From Euphorbia lathyris (Eukaryota > Streptophyta > Magnoliopsida > Malpighiales > Euphorbiaceae): DNA of 64,000 nucleotides. The translations under genes were made by a program, and so were the position numbers. This document shows, piece after piece, positions 22,205 through 34,497 of this stretch. The notes beneath the pieces are model-generated. The model was not told the DNA's origin. It saw only the letters and a list, made by a program, of their open reading frames with translations, and did not search any database. Location of the stretch: contig NC_088916.1 of NCBI RefSeq assembly GCF_963576675.1, forward strand, positions 22,729,501-22,793,500, read 5' to 3'. How positions within the stretch are numbered: position 1 is the stretch's first letter; each line of letters opens with the position of its first letter.

Positions 22205-24969
22205 TCTATCTATTAAATATATAAAAGCAGGAACTTAAAAAGCTAATGTGTCAATCATTTAGAGCTTAACGCTGACGTGTAATTTTCACAGATTTTTCAA
22301 AAATACCATTTTAATTCAAATCTGCAATATTCTTTTTCTCTCCCTCGGATTATTTTGTGTAACTGCTCGTCAAACGGTTCCTTCTTCTACGCTTAGAAGG
22401 TAATCTCTTCTTATTTAGATTTCTATTGAAGATCTTCACATATCCAAAATTTAAGTTTTTGGGTTATCCCTTTCTTTAGTGGTTTTCTCTCCTATTTCTT
22501 TATACCGGTATCTATCACAAAACTCTCCTACCGCCTCAATCTCAACCCTCACTAATTGAAGTTTGAATAATTGAAAAGTATCTCAAATCTCAAACCAGAT
22601 TCAGTTTCGAAAATGGAGTGGATTTATTCAAGAGCTAAATATTTTCTTGCAGTCGAGTTTGATTTTCCTTTCTAAGAGCAATGTGATGGATGACCTTTTT
22701 TCTTATTCAATTATTACCAGGTGAGCAACTATGCGTTAACAATGCACCAGAAGCAGGGTCAGCAAAGCAGCTCAATGCCTGGCCGTTTCCACGCAGGATG
22801 TATTTCTTTCGTTTTAGTGCTAGACTGCAAACGTGGCTTTTTATTTTTTCTTCCCAGTTAAAATATATATGAAATTCTCTTTAATTGATTGTCTTTGGTG
22901 CTTAAATTTCTCTCCATATACTATATTCAATCGATTTTTATGATTAAGTTCATGGACTCCTAAGTAAGCCATGAACTAGCTTTACATAAATACGTATATA
23001 TTTACTATGAAGTTGCTGTATATTGTGGAGATCATGATATGTGGCTACCATACACTGGTAGCCAAGCATGGATTATGTCACATGGATATGATAAAATTAT
23101 TGATGAATGGAGATCATGGATGTTTCATTATCGAATTGTCGAGAAATATTTTTTAATTAGCATTTTAATTATTATATACATATTAAAATGTTTTACTAAA
23201 TACATTATATGTATTGAATTTTCATATCAAATTGGATGCAATTACTTGCAAGAATATGAGGAGAACGTTCTCACCATGAATGTAACTAATTTTTGCTAAT
23301 TGATTATTGATACCAGGGTAATTGTTTATGCTATGGCTTACTATCCATGGATCTGTTTATGAGTCAGCTTAGACTGGGTTCAAGCTGGGTTTCATGTGCT
23401 TATATCTAAAAACACTTCACCCAAGTCCATATCAGCACACTATAAATTCTTCGTGGTTTAAGTTGAGCTTGGGATTCAAAATCAAATACCAACACATCCT
23501 AATTTGGTCATCTTCCTTTTATATATATATATATGAAAATAATATTGTCTTTGTTCAATTTTAATAACTAGGAAGCAGAATGGTGATTGTAATTTTTTTT
23601 TTTTTTGCAGGATATTAGTAAAGCTCTTGGTCCGTTGGTCTGATGCTTTTTTCATGGTAGTTCTGGATGCATTTGATGATCTAAGCACCTTGGGAAGCAG
23701 GTTTGTTTTCTACTAGAAACAAGATAAGCATACATGCCTCTTTAATTTTTGTATTTTATGCACAGGATAAATATGATGGGGTTAAAGTTTCTTTTTTTGT
23801 GCTTCTCCATGTGTAGTGTATTTTGTTAGGAATTTGTGGTGTAATAGTTAAACATTATTGATTAAGATCTGTTTTATTTTTTAGTCTCTTCCTTGCTAAC
23901 CCTTCTAACGAATTGTATTGAAATTGGTTGCCCAATGCATATATGCTTTGGGAAAATGACATTTATCAGCAAATTAAAAATATCTTTAAATTAATTATTT
24001 AATAATCTCACAGAATGAGATTTGAATCATATGGGTTTAGGAGGCTCCAACAACAGTAAGTTCAAGAAAGGGGATGAAATTCAGCACAAGTTCTATCTAT
24101 ATCCATATATCTGTGTATCTATGTATTACTATTATATAAAGCAGCAACCTCAGTTGCATTTCTTCTGGATTCGCATACTTAAAACACCACGATATTTCTT
24201 AGAATCTAGCTGCCTGTGTAATTTGCAAAGTTAGTCATTGTACATGCTCCAAATTGTTTTCTTTTGGGATTTTAGATTTCAGAATATGGATTGTTTGCAG
24301 TTGTAGCATCTTCAGGTTAGATTAAATTTCATTATGAATTTACAAAGGCTTTTTCAATGCTCATACAACCCTTGGTGATAATGAGCAAGATACAATTGAT
24401 GTTAGACCTATTTGAATTCTTCTAAAGCAGTTATGCTTACTCTACTTCTGAGAAGTGATGTTTTTCATATCCTCATATCAGGACTGAGGAAAAGACAGAA
24501 TATGGTTGTTATTTAGAAATTGTGGCATCTACATGATAAAACTTGGTACTTAGGTAGGTAAATCATCAGTCTTCTCTATTTCAATTTTCTCTTTTATTGG
24601 TGCATTTACATTAAATATGCTTAGAATAATTGCTATTTAGGCTATTCAAATTCATAACATTGTTGTTTTGTTGAGAATAACTACTATTACATTCAAAATA
24701 TGGTTTAATTTATTGGTATTCAGTTTTATGTTTTAATGCTACACCTTAGTAAATTTGGGATTAGAATGCACAAGGTAGGAGTTCATTTTGGTGGTCTCCC
24801 TTCTGATTGTGTTTTCTTGGTTGTATCAAATTAAACATGCAATTCCAGAGAATATTTTATTGAGAGATGCTAAGTTGGTTTCCTTTAGACTGGTTGCATT
24901 TGTGATCTTTCTTTATGAATTTGTATTTACTTTTCAATTCTTTTCCCTGTATTTGGTACGATTTTCACT

Positions 24970-25240
24970 TCAGATAGCTAACATCAAGGAGTTAGTGTGT
25001 TTCTGTCACAGCAGGTTGGGGGTGAAGTGATATGACCAAATAAATTTCTTATAGATCGTACCAGGTAAAGGTAGCTATTTGTAAGGAAGTTGGAGTTGAT
25101 GTCAGCATAAACTACAAAAAGGAGGACTTTGTTGCATGAGTGAAAGAAGAAACTGGTTGGAAAGGTTTAATCTTCTTGTGGGTCACGGAAGATGCCTTTG
25201 TCAACTAGAATATGGGATCTGCAGTTTCATTTTGGCAAGC
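24970..25240 (+). pseudogene. Captured fragment of NADPH:quinone oxidoreductase (PIG3-like)
   Basis: About 25067-25190 encodes KVAICKEVGVDVSINYKKED then FVA, an in-frame TGA, and VKEETGWKGL. This is the Rossmann-fold part of zeta-crystallin/PIG3-type quinone oxidoreductases, whose usual wording is ...DLGADVCINYKTEDFV...VKEETGGKGV. Just upstream (24973-25018) a frameshifted piece reads like IQIAKHQGVSV-VTAG, the preceding strand-turn of the same family. Frames are broken by stops and small indels and no other exon was recognised. It lies within Helitron H1, consistent with transduplication from a host gene. Confidence 0.6.
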
Positions 25241-25446
25241 TTAGGAATACAGGTTTACCAAAATAATTCTCTATTCTTCATGATAATTATCACCTCACAG
25301 GAATGGATAATATTTACATTATTTTGTGGACAGAGGCTGCCTTGGAAAAAAAATATAATAAAAAAACTTCGGGTAGTGTTGAAGTTAGATGTGTTTGTAT
25401 TTCAATGGTAACTGTGGAAAACAACTGGCTATAAAATGTTAGGATG

Positions 25447-27265
25447 TGTTAGCGATATTTTGCGAATATGCTAATTTCAACCTTGTCACGTGTGGTTAGG
25501 GTGCGGGCGTGCCAAAACTTGAAATCTAAACGAGGCGATTGGCGAGGGACGCAAGGATTGAAAAAGTCCCTCTTGGGTCTCTCGTGACTTTGCGAGATAA
25601 ATTGTTTTTATTTAAGCTAAGCGTATAAATTGAAGACAATAAAAAATAAAGGGAATTAAAGTGCGGAATTGACAAAAGACTTTGGAAAAATTGGTATTTT
25701 ATTGATTGAATAAGTGTTTGAATACATGAAATTGGAAATGAATTACAACTGAAAATTTTCTATATTAAACGTATAGACAATCAATTGAACTAAGAAAAGA
25801 CAAATCAATATAAAGAATTGAGATGCAATTAAAATAAAATTGGAATTCAACAACAAACTCGGAGCCACAATAGCTATCTCGGATTGATGTTGAATTTTGG
25901 CATTGGTGCGAGGTCCTCGGAGAGCTGCAGTCGGTCGGGCCCGTACGGTATGCGTTTTGTGTAATGTCAAAACGTTGGTAGGCAAATGGGGCAGATTTAA
26001 ACTTGACTTTGGGGAGCTTAATTGGAATGCTTAAGAATTCGGAATTGGACAAGTAAATAGGGTAAATTGAACTTCGGGAATTCAGGGACAACTTTCTATA
26101 AGGGATCGAAGGCTAAAACGGATTCTAAATGGACGGAATCTGGTTTTGAAAACGACTAGTCGAATCTGGGAAATTCTGGGCAGAATAGCTAAAAGAATTT
26201 GGGGTACAAAGATCAGCTTGTAAACGGAGTTTCTGGACACGGAATTGAGTGAATCAAAAGGCTAGATCGAAATTCAGGACGTTAGGAACAACTTTGTCGA
26301 AGGGATCGAAGGCAAAAAATGACGTTAAATGGACAGAATTGGGCTTTGAAAAAGGATGGACGAATCTGGAAAATTACTTTAGAAAGGAAATTCTAATTGA
26401 AAACTTGAGCAGAGTAACGACTTAGAAACACTAATTTGAGTCGAGAAAGTTGAAAAGAGGCTTTTGGAACTTGAATTGAAGCTAAAGGAAGCTAAAGGAG
26501 GGACTGAAGCTACGAAAAATGAAGAACGAAAGGAAGAACTTGAAGAACTAAGAACGAAAGAACTTAAGAACTAAAGAGCAAAACTAAGGATTAAGCATTG
26601 GAGCTTGAGAGAGGGGTTTTGTTGTGTGTTGAGTGTGATTTTTAATGAAGGGGATGGGGTCTATTTATAGTATTTTGGAGTGGCACTTTGGTAATTATTA
26701 AGTGGCATTTTGGTAATTATTCACCAACTAACTCAACTACCTCCATGCCACATCATCCCACTACCTCAACTTCCACTAACTACCATTAACTTCCATTGAC
26801 TGCTTCCAACTGCTGTCGAGAGAGAGTTTACGCCCCGCGTATGTCCGACTACGCACCGCGTAGTGCAGCTTCTAGAGTTGGCGCGTTTTGTTGATGGTGC
26901 ATACGCGTGGCGTACTTGGCATTACGTCACGCGTAAGGAAGTATGTCCTTCGTATGAGAATGGACGCCCCGCGTATTGGAGCTTCTAATCTCGAAACGCC
27001 TTGTTGCCAAGTTTTACGCGTGGCGTCTCTGAGGTTACGTCCCGCGTATTGGAGCCTCTGAAGCAGACCTTCTCTGGTTGCTTGATCTACGCCCCGCGTA
27101 TTGGAAGACACGCCCTGCGTAGTGCCGGACTTTCTCATCGGTTGGCGGTTAGTTTACAAGTGTATTTTTTCATTATTTTCTAGACAAAAATAGAAACTAT
27201 ACCCTAAATTAAACATAAGCTTTCTATATACATAAAAATAAAATTTATTTTATTTTGGGACAACA
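25447..27265 (-). repeat. Solo LTR (1819 bp) inside Helitron H1
   Basis: Termini TGTTAGCG...GGGACAACA, flanked by the perfect 5-bp duplication GGATG (25442-25446 and 27266-27270). Transcription sense is minus: CTATAAATAG on that strand at about 26661-26670. No internal domain or partner LTR is adjacent, so it is a recombination-derived solo LTR. It carries the phased dyad array described separately. Confidence 0.88.
26830..27120 (-). promoter_or_regulatory. Array of paired 11-bp dyads, 21-bp phased, upstream of TATA
   Basis: Five pairs start at 26830/26851, 26903/26924, 26943/26964, 27016/27037 and 27089/27110, every pair exactly 21 bp apart. Units include ACGCCCCGCGT, ACGCACCGCGT and ACGCGTGGCGT. 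Pairs at 26830-26903, 26943-27016 and 27016-27089 repeat every 73 bp. The array is upstream of the minus-strand TATA box, in U3. Function is inferred. Confidence 0.6.
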
Positions 27266-28175
27266 GGATGTTATTTTATTTAGGGTTGTTCATCATTGAT
27301 TCAAATTCAATACAATAGGTGTTGAGGAAGTAATATATGGATTTGTTGTTAAAAATCCAACTCTTTTTTTTTTCGAAAAAGTTAAAAATCCAACTTAATC
27401 CATATACAGTTCATATTTTTCTAAAATTGTTACTTGATGATCATTTTTTTTGTTTCTAACCAGCCAACTTTCACTTTATTTGATAATCTTACATGTACAA
27501 GCCTCCAATTTTAAATTTTGGGATTTATTTTGTTTTTTTAAGGTTTTATTAATGTTGTTTTCATATTTTTAAAAATAAAAAGGATAAGGATCAAATTTGT
27601 AAAAGTACAGATTTACCCTCACATTTTAACTCTAACATTTTCAAGTCACATTAATTTTAGTCCTATTTGACTGTTGCATCAAAGCTTCCAATTAAGTTTA
27701 TTGATAATTTAAAATAATTTCATAGACAATATATAACAACTTCATAGTAAATTTATACGTATTTACTAAAAAAAACCCGTGCAATGCACGGGTATAAAGC
27801 TAATATATATAAAGTGTGGAACAAAAGTTACATTTGTCAAAAAGATAGAGATTCAATTGTCCACGTGGCACCATAATAAAGAAATAGTTGATGTGTCATA
27901 ATTATAGAATTATTATTAATTTCTAATTTTCTAAACTCTTCTAAATTAGTTATTGATTATCCATAAATTCAATTTCAAAGTGAATCCAATTTTTTTGATT
28001 TAATATGCTTTAATGGGTTTATGGATAATTACAATGTTAAAATTGGATTGGATTTATAGATTAAAAATATGATTTAATGTTCTTAAAAAAAATTTAATGT
28101 GATAAATATTCTAACTGTAACACATATCAAACAATTTCCAATAATTCATGAATCCATAAAATATGATTTAATATG

Positions 28176-28834
28176 GGCCTAATGCTTCCCCAGCCCCCTT
28201 AACTTGTCCAAATTGGTCACTTTACCGCCTCAACTCATCGAATGTCCTATTTACCCCATTAACTCCATAAAAGTGGTATTTCTCACCCCCTCAACTTGTT
28301 CATTTATCCATCCAACTCATAGAATGTTCTATTTACCCCTTAACTCCATAAAAGTGGTATTTTTCACCCCTTACAATTCGTTATCGAAGCCTAAATTGAT
28401 AACTTTTTTTAAACGTTAAACCTATATTTATGCTATTTTGTAAGTGGAACCTAAATTGATACTTCCCCAAAAATCATAGGCCTATTTTGGTACATTAACT
28501 TGTTTATATTAATGTTCTTGTTATTTGTATTTTTTATTCGTTCTTTTTCTTTTCAACATTTTTTACTACTATAAATGGATAAGAAATACCATTTTTATGG
28601 AGTTAAGAGGGTAAATAGGATCCTAAGTTGTGAGAAATACCACTTTTATGGAGTTAAGGGGGTAAATAGGATATTCGATGAGTTGAGAAGGGGTAAAATG
28701 ACAAATTTGGACAAGTTAAGGGGGTGAGAAATACCATTTTTATGGAGTTAAGGGGGTAAATAGGACATTCGATGAGTTGGAGGGGTAAAATGACCAATTT
28801 GGACAAATTAAGGGGGCTGGAGAAACATTAAGCC
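28176..28834. mobile_element. Non-autonomous Mutator-like element (659 bp)
   Basis: Flanked by the perfect 9-bp duplication TTTAATATG (28167-28175 and 28835-28843). Termini GGCCTAATGCTTCCCCAGC and, inverted, GGCTTAATGTTTCTCCAGC. Long arms consist of repeated TTAACTCCATAAAAGTGG / CATCGAATGTCCTATTT blocks. No coding. Confidence 0.85.
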
Positions 28835-29815
28835 TTTAATATGTGATAGATCCAAGCCAATTTAATGTGATAAATATTCTAACATATATCAAATATATCA
28901 AACAATTTCCAGTAATCCATAAATCTATAAAATATGATTTAATATGTGATGAAAAATCCAAGCCAATTTTAATGTAAATTTATAGTGGTAATATCCATAA
29001 AATATGATGTGATAAAAATATTACAAATTGTATTCTATATATATAATATAAAACATGTCTAACTCCTAATTTTTTTGTTGTTGATTAAAAATATTCCATT
29101 CTATCATCATTTTAAATTTATTAATTGAAATTATATATACATCTCAAATGATAAGGAATCCATAATTTGGCAGACCTTGCTTAAGTATTATATTGAAATT
29201 TATATAGAATTGCTATTGTAACAAAAAGTTATTGTTCCGTGTACAAAAAAAATACTAAAAAATACTTATTTTCTAAATTAACTTATTTTTCAATTACTAA
29301 GAAATTCAAAGTGATAAACATTGAAGATGTGTTCTTTTCACTAGGTGCTTATCTTGAAAGTTTTGGAGATAAGCATGAACTAACCAAAACGGTTGAGCAG
29401 AAATAGGATATGGTTCCACCGAATCATGGCGTAGGTGAGCAGACACGCTAAAACTCTAAACCCCACTCACGAGGATACACCTATAAATATTAGCTTCGGC
29501 ACCTTTGTTCTCCCTCAAGAAAGGAAAAAGAAATCTCTTAATGGAGATTAACTGTTTTGATTCTGAGATTGGTTCTAATTGTCTATTCACAAATGTTAAT
29601 CTCTTTCATTTAGTTTATTCTTTTTAACTTTCTCAGCACTAAAAGAAATTTTGGGGAATTTCAGTTAAATTACAACGGTGTGGTTTAGCCTGTAACTATT
29701 GGAGAAGGAGCAGCTGTTCTAATTTGTTGGGCTATATTGGATGGGTGAGATTTTATGTTCAACTGTTAATAATATTTTTTTATATATCCCGTGCATAGCA
29801 CGGGTACAAAGCTAG

Positions 29816-30510
29816 CTAGTATAATATAAAACAGTAACGCTGGAACTGAGGTGTCACTTCCTCCTTTTTTAGTGATAAAAAAATTAATATATTAATTTTA
29901 ATTATATTATTATATTTAACTGTAAAAAGATTATTTTATCCGTACTATATCTAAGAGTTCTACAGAATTTAAATTAATTCCTAAAATCTCTCTAATTCTC
30001 TACATATCTATCTATATATAATATAAAACAGATGGAACTAAGGTGTCACTTCCTCCCTTTTTAGTGATAAAAAATTTAATATATTAATTTTAATTATATT
30101 ATTATATTTATCTATAAAAAGATTATTTTATCCGTACTATATCTAAAAGTTCTACAAAATTTAAATTAATCCCTAAAATCTCTCAAATTCTCTACATATT
30201 TATCTATATATAATATAAAACAGTAACGATGAAACTGAGGTGTCACTTCCTCCTTTTTTAGTGATAAAAAATTTAATATATTTATTTTAATTATATTATT
30301 ATATTTATCTATTATCCGTACTATATCTAAGAGTTCTACAGAATTTAAATTAATCCCTAAAATCTCTCTAATTCTCTACATATCTATATTTATATATAAT
30401 ATAAAACAGTAACGATGGAACTGATGTGTCACTCCTCCTTTTTTAGTGATAAAAAATTTAATATATTAATTTTAATTATATTATTATATTTATCTATAAA
30501 AATATTATTT
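29816..30510 (+). repeat. Tandem array of four Helitron 5'-end units
   Basis: ATATAAAACAG recurs at 29824, 30021, 30213 and 30399 (periods 197, 192, 186). Each is followed by ...AACTGAGGTGTCACTTCC... and most are preceded by TCTATATATA, the usual Helitron 5' terminus wording. Confidence 0.7.
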
Positions 30511-32160
30511 AAAGTAAATGTGAAAATAAAATAATAATATTTAATTTATATAGCACCTTTATGTCATTAATTGTAATTATTATATTATATTTTTATTAAT
30601 ATCTATACTATATATAATTACGGAAGCAGAGAGAAATGAGAAGAAGTGTTTTAGAGGTCTTTTTGATGAGTTGTCAACGTAGTAAAAAATCAGATTAAAA
30701 ATATTTAATTAATTAAAAATAAATATTTAATTAATTAAAAATAACAAATTTATATTTATAATATATTAAACAATTACTAGCCTATTAATTAAAATAATAA
30801 AAGAAAACAAGAGTTACAGGAAGATGAAAAAACACAAAGCAAAGGAAATCCAAAAGTCACAGATAAACTTCTATATAAAGCATGATAGATAGTATTCCAC
30901 CATTATATTCATTGGTCACGATAGATAGTATTATATTTCTGAAGGTAAATATTCGATTTTTTTCATATGTTGTAGTTATTTTGTTCTCAATTATGTTGTT
31001 GTTTTATTTTTATTAAACAATAGTTGTTATAGTTTCATCTTTCAAATCCATTTATGTCGTTACTCAGGTTTTATACCTCTCGCTACATTCTCTCTTATTT
31101 TTTTTTAAAAAAAACCCCCGAGAGGAAGATGGTTCTCTCATAATTATCTTTTTCGTCCCTTCATTTTTTTTTCAATTCTTTTGTTTGTTTTTCTTACTTA
31201 CAAAATTCAAGAATATATAATTATTAGAAAATATTAATGAAGTCAAATAAGTGATATCTGCGAATATGGCTGATATTCTATATAGTGAAAGAATGAAGAA
31301 CAAATTGATCGAATGTCTTGATGAGATATTACGAGATGAAAATATGAGAAATCAAAATCTTAAACTGATTCAATTAGATATATTGGGTTATTGTAGCAGA
31401 ATGAATAATTGAATTCGAATACTTGGTGATCATGAAATTCCATCAACCAAAATAATTATCATCAAGATGAATTTGTGACTAATTCTTACGAATTTTATTT
31501 TTTTATATGTAACATATTGAATTGATAAAGTTTCTTTATATGCAACATTAGAAAAATATTGATTGTAATAGTTTATAGAATAATATATTGATGTTGCTTC
31601 CATTTTAACATAGATTGTAATTCTTTTGTATCGTAGATATAATATTTAATTTTAATTGTAGTTTAATTCAATTTTTGTTTAACCTATATTGTAATTCTTT
31701 TGTATCGTAAATATAATATTTAATTTTAATTATAGTTTAATTCAATTTTTGGTTTTTTATTATATTCTAATATATTTCTTAATTAATCTGCTATTTTATT
31801 ATTATTGTTTCACAGAATATTTAGAATATAAAAATGTATTAAAATTCCTAAAAATTAGAAATCATTGAATTTTGTAAAAATAAATAAATCATTCATCTTT
31901 AGTTAAAATTCTATAAAAAAGTAGTCAATTATTTTTAAAATTAATTTAATTTGAATTATCATTAAAAAAATATATATTAATTTTAAATATACATAATATA
32001 AATTTTTTTCATAGCATGATATAAAATTATTTAAAAGTAAATATGTCAATTTATTTATTTATTTAAATTATATAAAAGTTTCATACCTCGTGCATCGCAC
32101 GGGTTTTCGACTAGTTTATATATTAAGATGAATCCGTGCATCGCACGGGCCAAAAACTAG
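30511..32160 (+). mobile_element. Helitron bodies with two adjacent 3' ends
   Basis: Two Helitron 3' termini lie 46 bp apart: hairpin CCTCGTGCATCGCACGGG then CTAG (32111-32114)|T, and hairpin CCGTGCATCGCACGG then CTAG (32157-32160)|T. One Helitron therefore appears to have landed in the tail of another. The 5' ends are probably among the array at 29816-30410. The second end abuts the HPPD exon. Apart from a tiny frame (next entry) the body is AT-rich and non-coding. Confidence 0.6.
31266..31412 (+). CDS. Small unrecognised ORF in Helitron body (48 aa)
   Basis: An ATG-to-TGA frame starting MADILYSERMKNKLIECLDE encodes a charged, probably helical peptide. It is not recognised. It stands out because the surrounding DNA is full of stops; it could be a captured exon piece or chance. 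Confidence 0.15.
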   Translation: MADILYSERMKNKLIECLDEILRDENMRNQNLKLIQLDILGYCSRMNN

Positions 32161-33337
32161 TGTAGTGAAAATCTGAAGCAAGGTCCCTTCATCATCTCTA
32201 TCAACCAAAATCCTCAATTCTTCACATTCCTTAATCTGTTCATCACTCAAAATATCCCCTGCCCTCTTCTTCAGATTCCTGGAATATGTCGCCGGAGGAG
32301 ATGGCATAAACTCAAATCCTCCGATCTCACTCCTCTTTCTCATCTCTCTCAATGTTCTGAATATATCTTCACTCGCAACCGCCAAATGCTGTACTCCAGC
32401 CCCCTCGTTGTGCTCCAAATATCTCTGGATCTGACTCTTCCTCTTCGTCCCAAACACCGCTTCATTCATCGCCAGCAAAACCGTTTCTTCATTATTAGCT
32501 AATATCACTGTATTCAATCCACTCTCCACCGTTCCAACTTCCTCCGCCGTGAACTCAGCAAACTCATGGAACCCGGTGCAGGACCGTTCCTGACCTTTTA
32601 GAGGCCCGGGGCGAGATGATAATTTGGGCCCTCCATATATACATTCTACTTTTTTTTTAAGTTGTAGGTCAGATGATTTTTTTTTAATTATTACAAAGGA
32701 TAAGATACAAATTCAGTCATATTGTTATTAGGAGAGAGCAATCAGCGTTCATGCATAAAATAGTGCAATTTTAAACCTAACATTTATCAATTGGTATAGT
32801 TTCGAGCTTAATTGACAAAAATGAGGTTTTTATATGTAATTTCTTATTCTATCCTCGCTCCAACCTCCACTGTTCTGGTCACTCAATATGGTTTGAAGTT
32901 GCACATTTCATGTTAATGAAAAGAACTCATTTTTAATCAACTAGGCTTGAAATTGCACCAGCTCGTAAAGGTTATTTAAAATTGCAATATTTTCTACATA
33001 AAAGCTAAATTGGTAGTTGAATAGTAGCTAGTATACTAACTATAATTATTTATGTACCAAAATAACAAATATTTATGTCATGTAAAATTGAAAAAGTAAA
33101 TAAATATAGGCAGAAAGTATAATTAAACTCCGAACTTTGGCTGTTTTAAGGATTAAGCACTTGATCGATTATTTTTTCACATTGAGCCATTTATCATTGA
33201 TTTTGTTATGTATTTGGCCCTTATTTTACTTTGTTTTTTACAGAGTAATATGTATTTTGACAATTAAATTTAAGAAAAAAAAATTGAAATGAGATAATAA
33301 TATTTTTTAGAAAAAATTAAATGGTTATTTCTTTTAT

Positions 33338-33912
33338 GGGTTAAGATGCAAAAATACCCTTAACGTTTTGGGCCAGGAGCAATTTTACCCCCAACGTCTA
33401 AAATGGTGTAATTTTGCCCCTAACGTTGGAAGTCAAGAGCAATTTTACCCCTAACGTTAATAAATTGGGTCAATTTCAGACACTATTATAAAACACAGAT
33501 ATTTTTGTTCCTTATTCAACACCAATTACATAACAATTCGTTCTGAAAAAAAGATTTCATGTTTTTTATAATTTAATAATAGAATTTGAAATTAATATTT
33601 ATAAATTTGGTGAATTTTTTGAATTTATTTTGTCTAATTCATCAAAAAAGACAGTATATTTTTTTTCACATCTCAATGTATGTTTATGATTTGTTACTGA
33701 TAAAATGACACACCTATGAAGTGTTGATGACAAGATTCATTACCAAAAAGACAGTTTGATGAATTATTTCTCAAATTGACTCAATTTTGTTAACGTTAGG
33801 GGTAAAATTGCTCTTGACTTCCAACGTTAGGGGTAAAATTGCACCATTTTAGACGTTAGGGGTAAAATTGCTCCTGATCCAAAACGTTAGGGGTATTTTT
33901 GCACCTTAACCC
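33338..33912. mobile_element. Mutator-like element copy A
   Basis: Perfect 9-bp duplication TTCTTTTAT (33329-33337 and 33913-33921). Termini GGGTTAAGATGCAAAAATACC / inverted GGGTTAAGGTGCAAAAATACC. Arms are built of repeated TAACGTTAGGGGTAAAATTG blocks. Same family as copies at 36369, 37435 and 39091. Confidence 0.88.
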
Positions 33913-34497
33913 TTCTTTTATTGAATACATAAATAAATTTGATAATTTTGATTTAACAAAACAACAAAAATGATGGTGATAAAATGAGATGGGAAGGGAA
34001 AAAACATTTGATAATAATAAAAGATTTCATGTTTTTTATAATTTAATAATAGAATTTGAAATTAATATTTATAAATTTGGTGAATTTTTTGAATTTATTT
34101 TGTCTAATTCATCAAAAAAGACAGTATATTTTTTTATTTTTTTTCACATCTCAATGTATGTTTATGATTTGTTACTGATAAAATGACACACCTATGAAGT
34201 GTTGATGACAAGATTCATTACCGAAAAGACAGTTTGATGAATTATTTCTCAAATTGACTCAATTTTGTTAACGTTAGGGGTAAAATTGCTCTTGACTTCC
34301 AACGTTAGGGGTAAAATTGCACCATTTTAGACGTTAGGGGTAAAATTGCTCCTGATCCAAAACGTTAGGGGTATTTTTGCACCTTAACCCTTCTTTTATT
34401 GAATACATAAATAAATTTGATAATTTTGATTTAACAAAACAACAAAAATGATGGTGATAAAATGAGATGGGAAGGAAAAAACATTTGATAATAATAA
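33551..34497. repeat. 470-bp tandem duplication including the right half of the MULE
   Basis: AAGATTTCATGTTTTTTATA starts at 33551 and again at 34021, and the following ~470 bp match with few differences (an ~8-bp expansion of the T-run near 34130 and one A/G change). Both copies contain the right MULE arm, so duplication followed MULE insertion. Confidence 0.9.

Larger units (their letters stand above)
22209..27803 (+). mobile_element. Helitron H1 with captured gene fragments
   Basis: It begins TCTATTAAATATATAAAAGC after an A (22208). It ends with the hairpin CCCGTGCAATGCACGGG (27776-27792), then TATAAAG and CTAA (27800-27803), followed by T, so insertion was between A and T as Helitrons require. 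No Rep/helicase coding was found, so the element is non-autonomous. It contains a quinone-oxidoreductase fragment (about 24970-25240) and a solo LTR. The stretch 22300-24950 looks like gene-derived sequence with possible splice signals but I could not identify it. Confidence 0.6.
22205..29819 (+). mobile_element. Outer Helitron (H2), interrupted by Helitron H1
   Basis: TCTA at 22205-22208 plus TATATATAAAGTGTGG from 27804 together make a typical Helitron 5' end, preceded by A. The 3' end has the hairpin CCCGTGCATAGCACGGG (29788-29804), seven bases, then CTAG; either CTAG at 29812-29815 or the repeat at 29816-29819, which is followed by the expected T. Inside are a MULE (28176-28834) and, near 29480-29550, a promoter-like piece with CCTATAAATATTAG ahead of an A-rich leader, possibly a captured gene 5' end. 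Confidence 0.55.

Noticed and set aside
23039..23299. 86-codon ORF in Helitron H1
   Set aside because: No family resemblance and composition typical of AT-rich chance frames; possible captured sequence but not supportable.
27776..27803. Rho-independent-type terminator hairpin (CCCGTGCAATGCACGGG)
   Set aside because: Bacterial terminators do not apply; hairpin plus CTAA|T is the Helitron 3' end, repeated at three other places.
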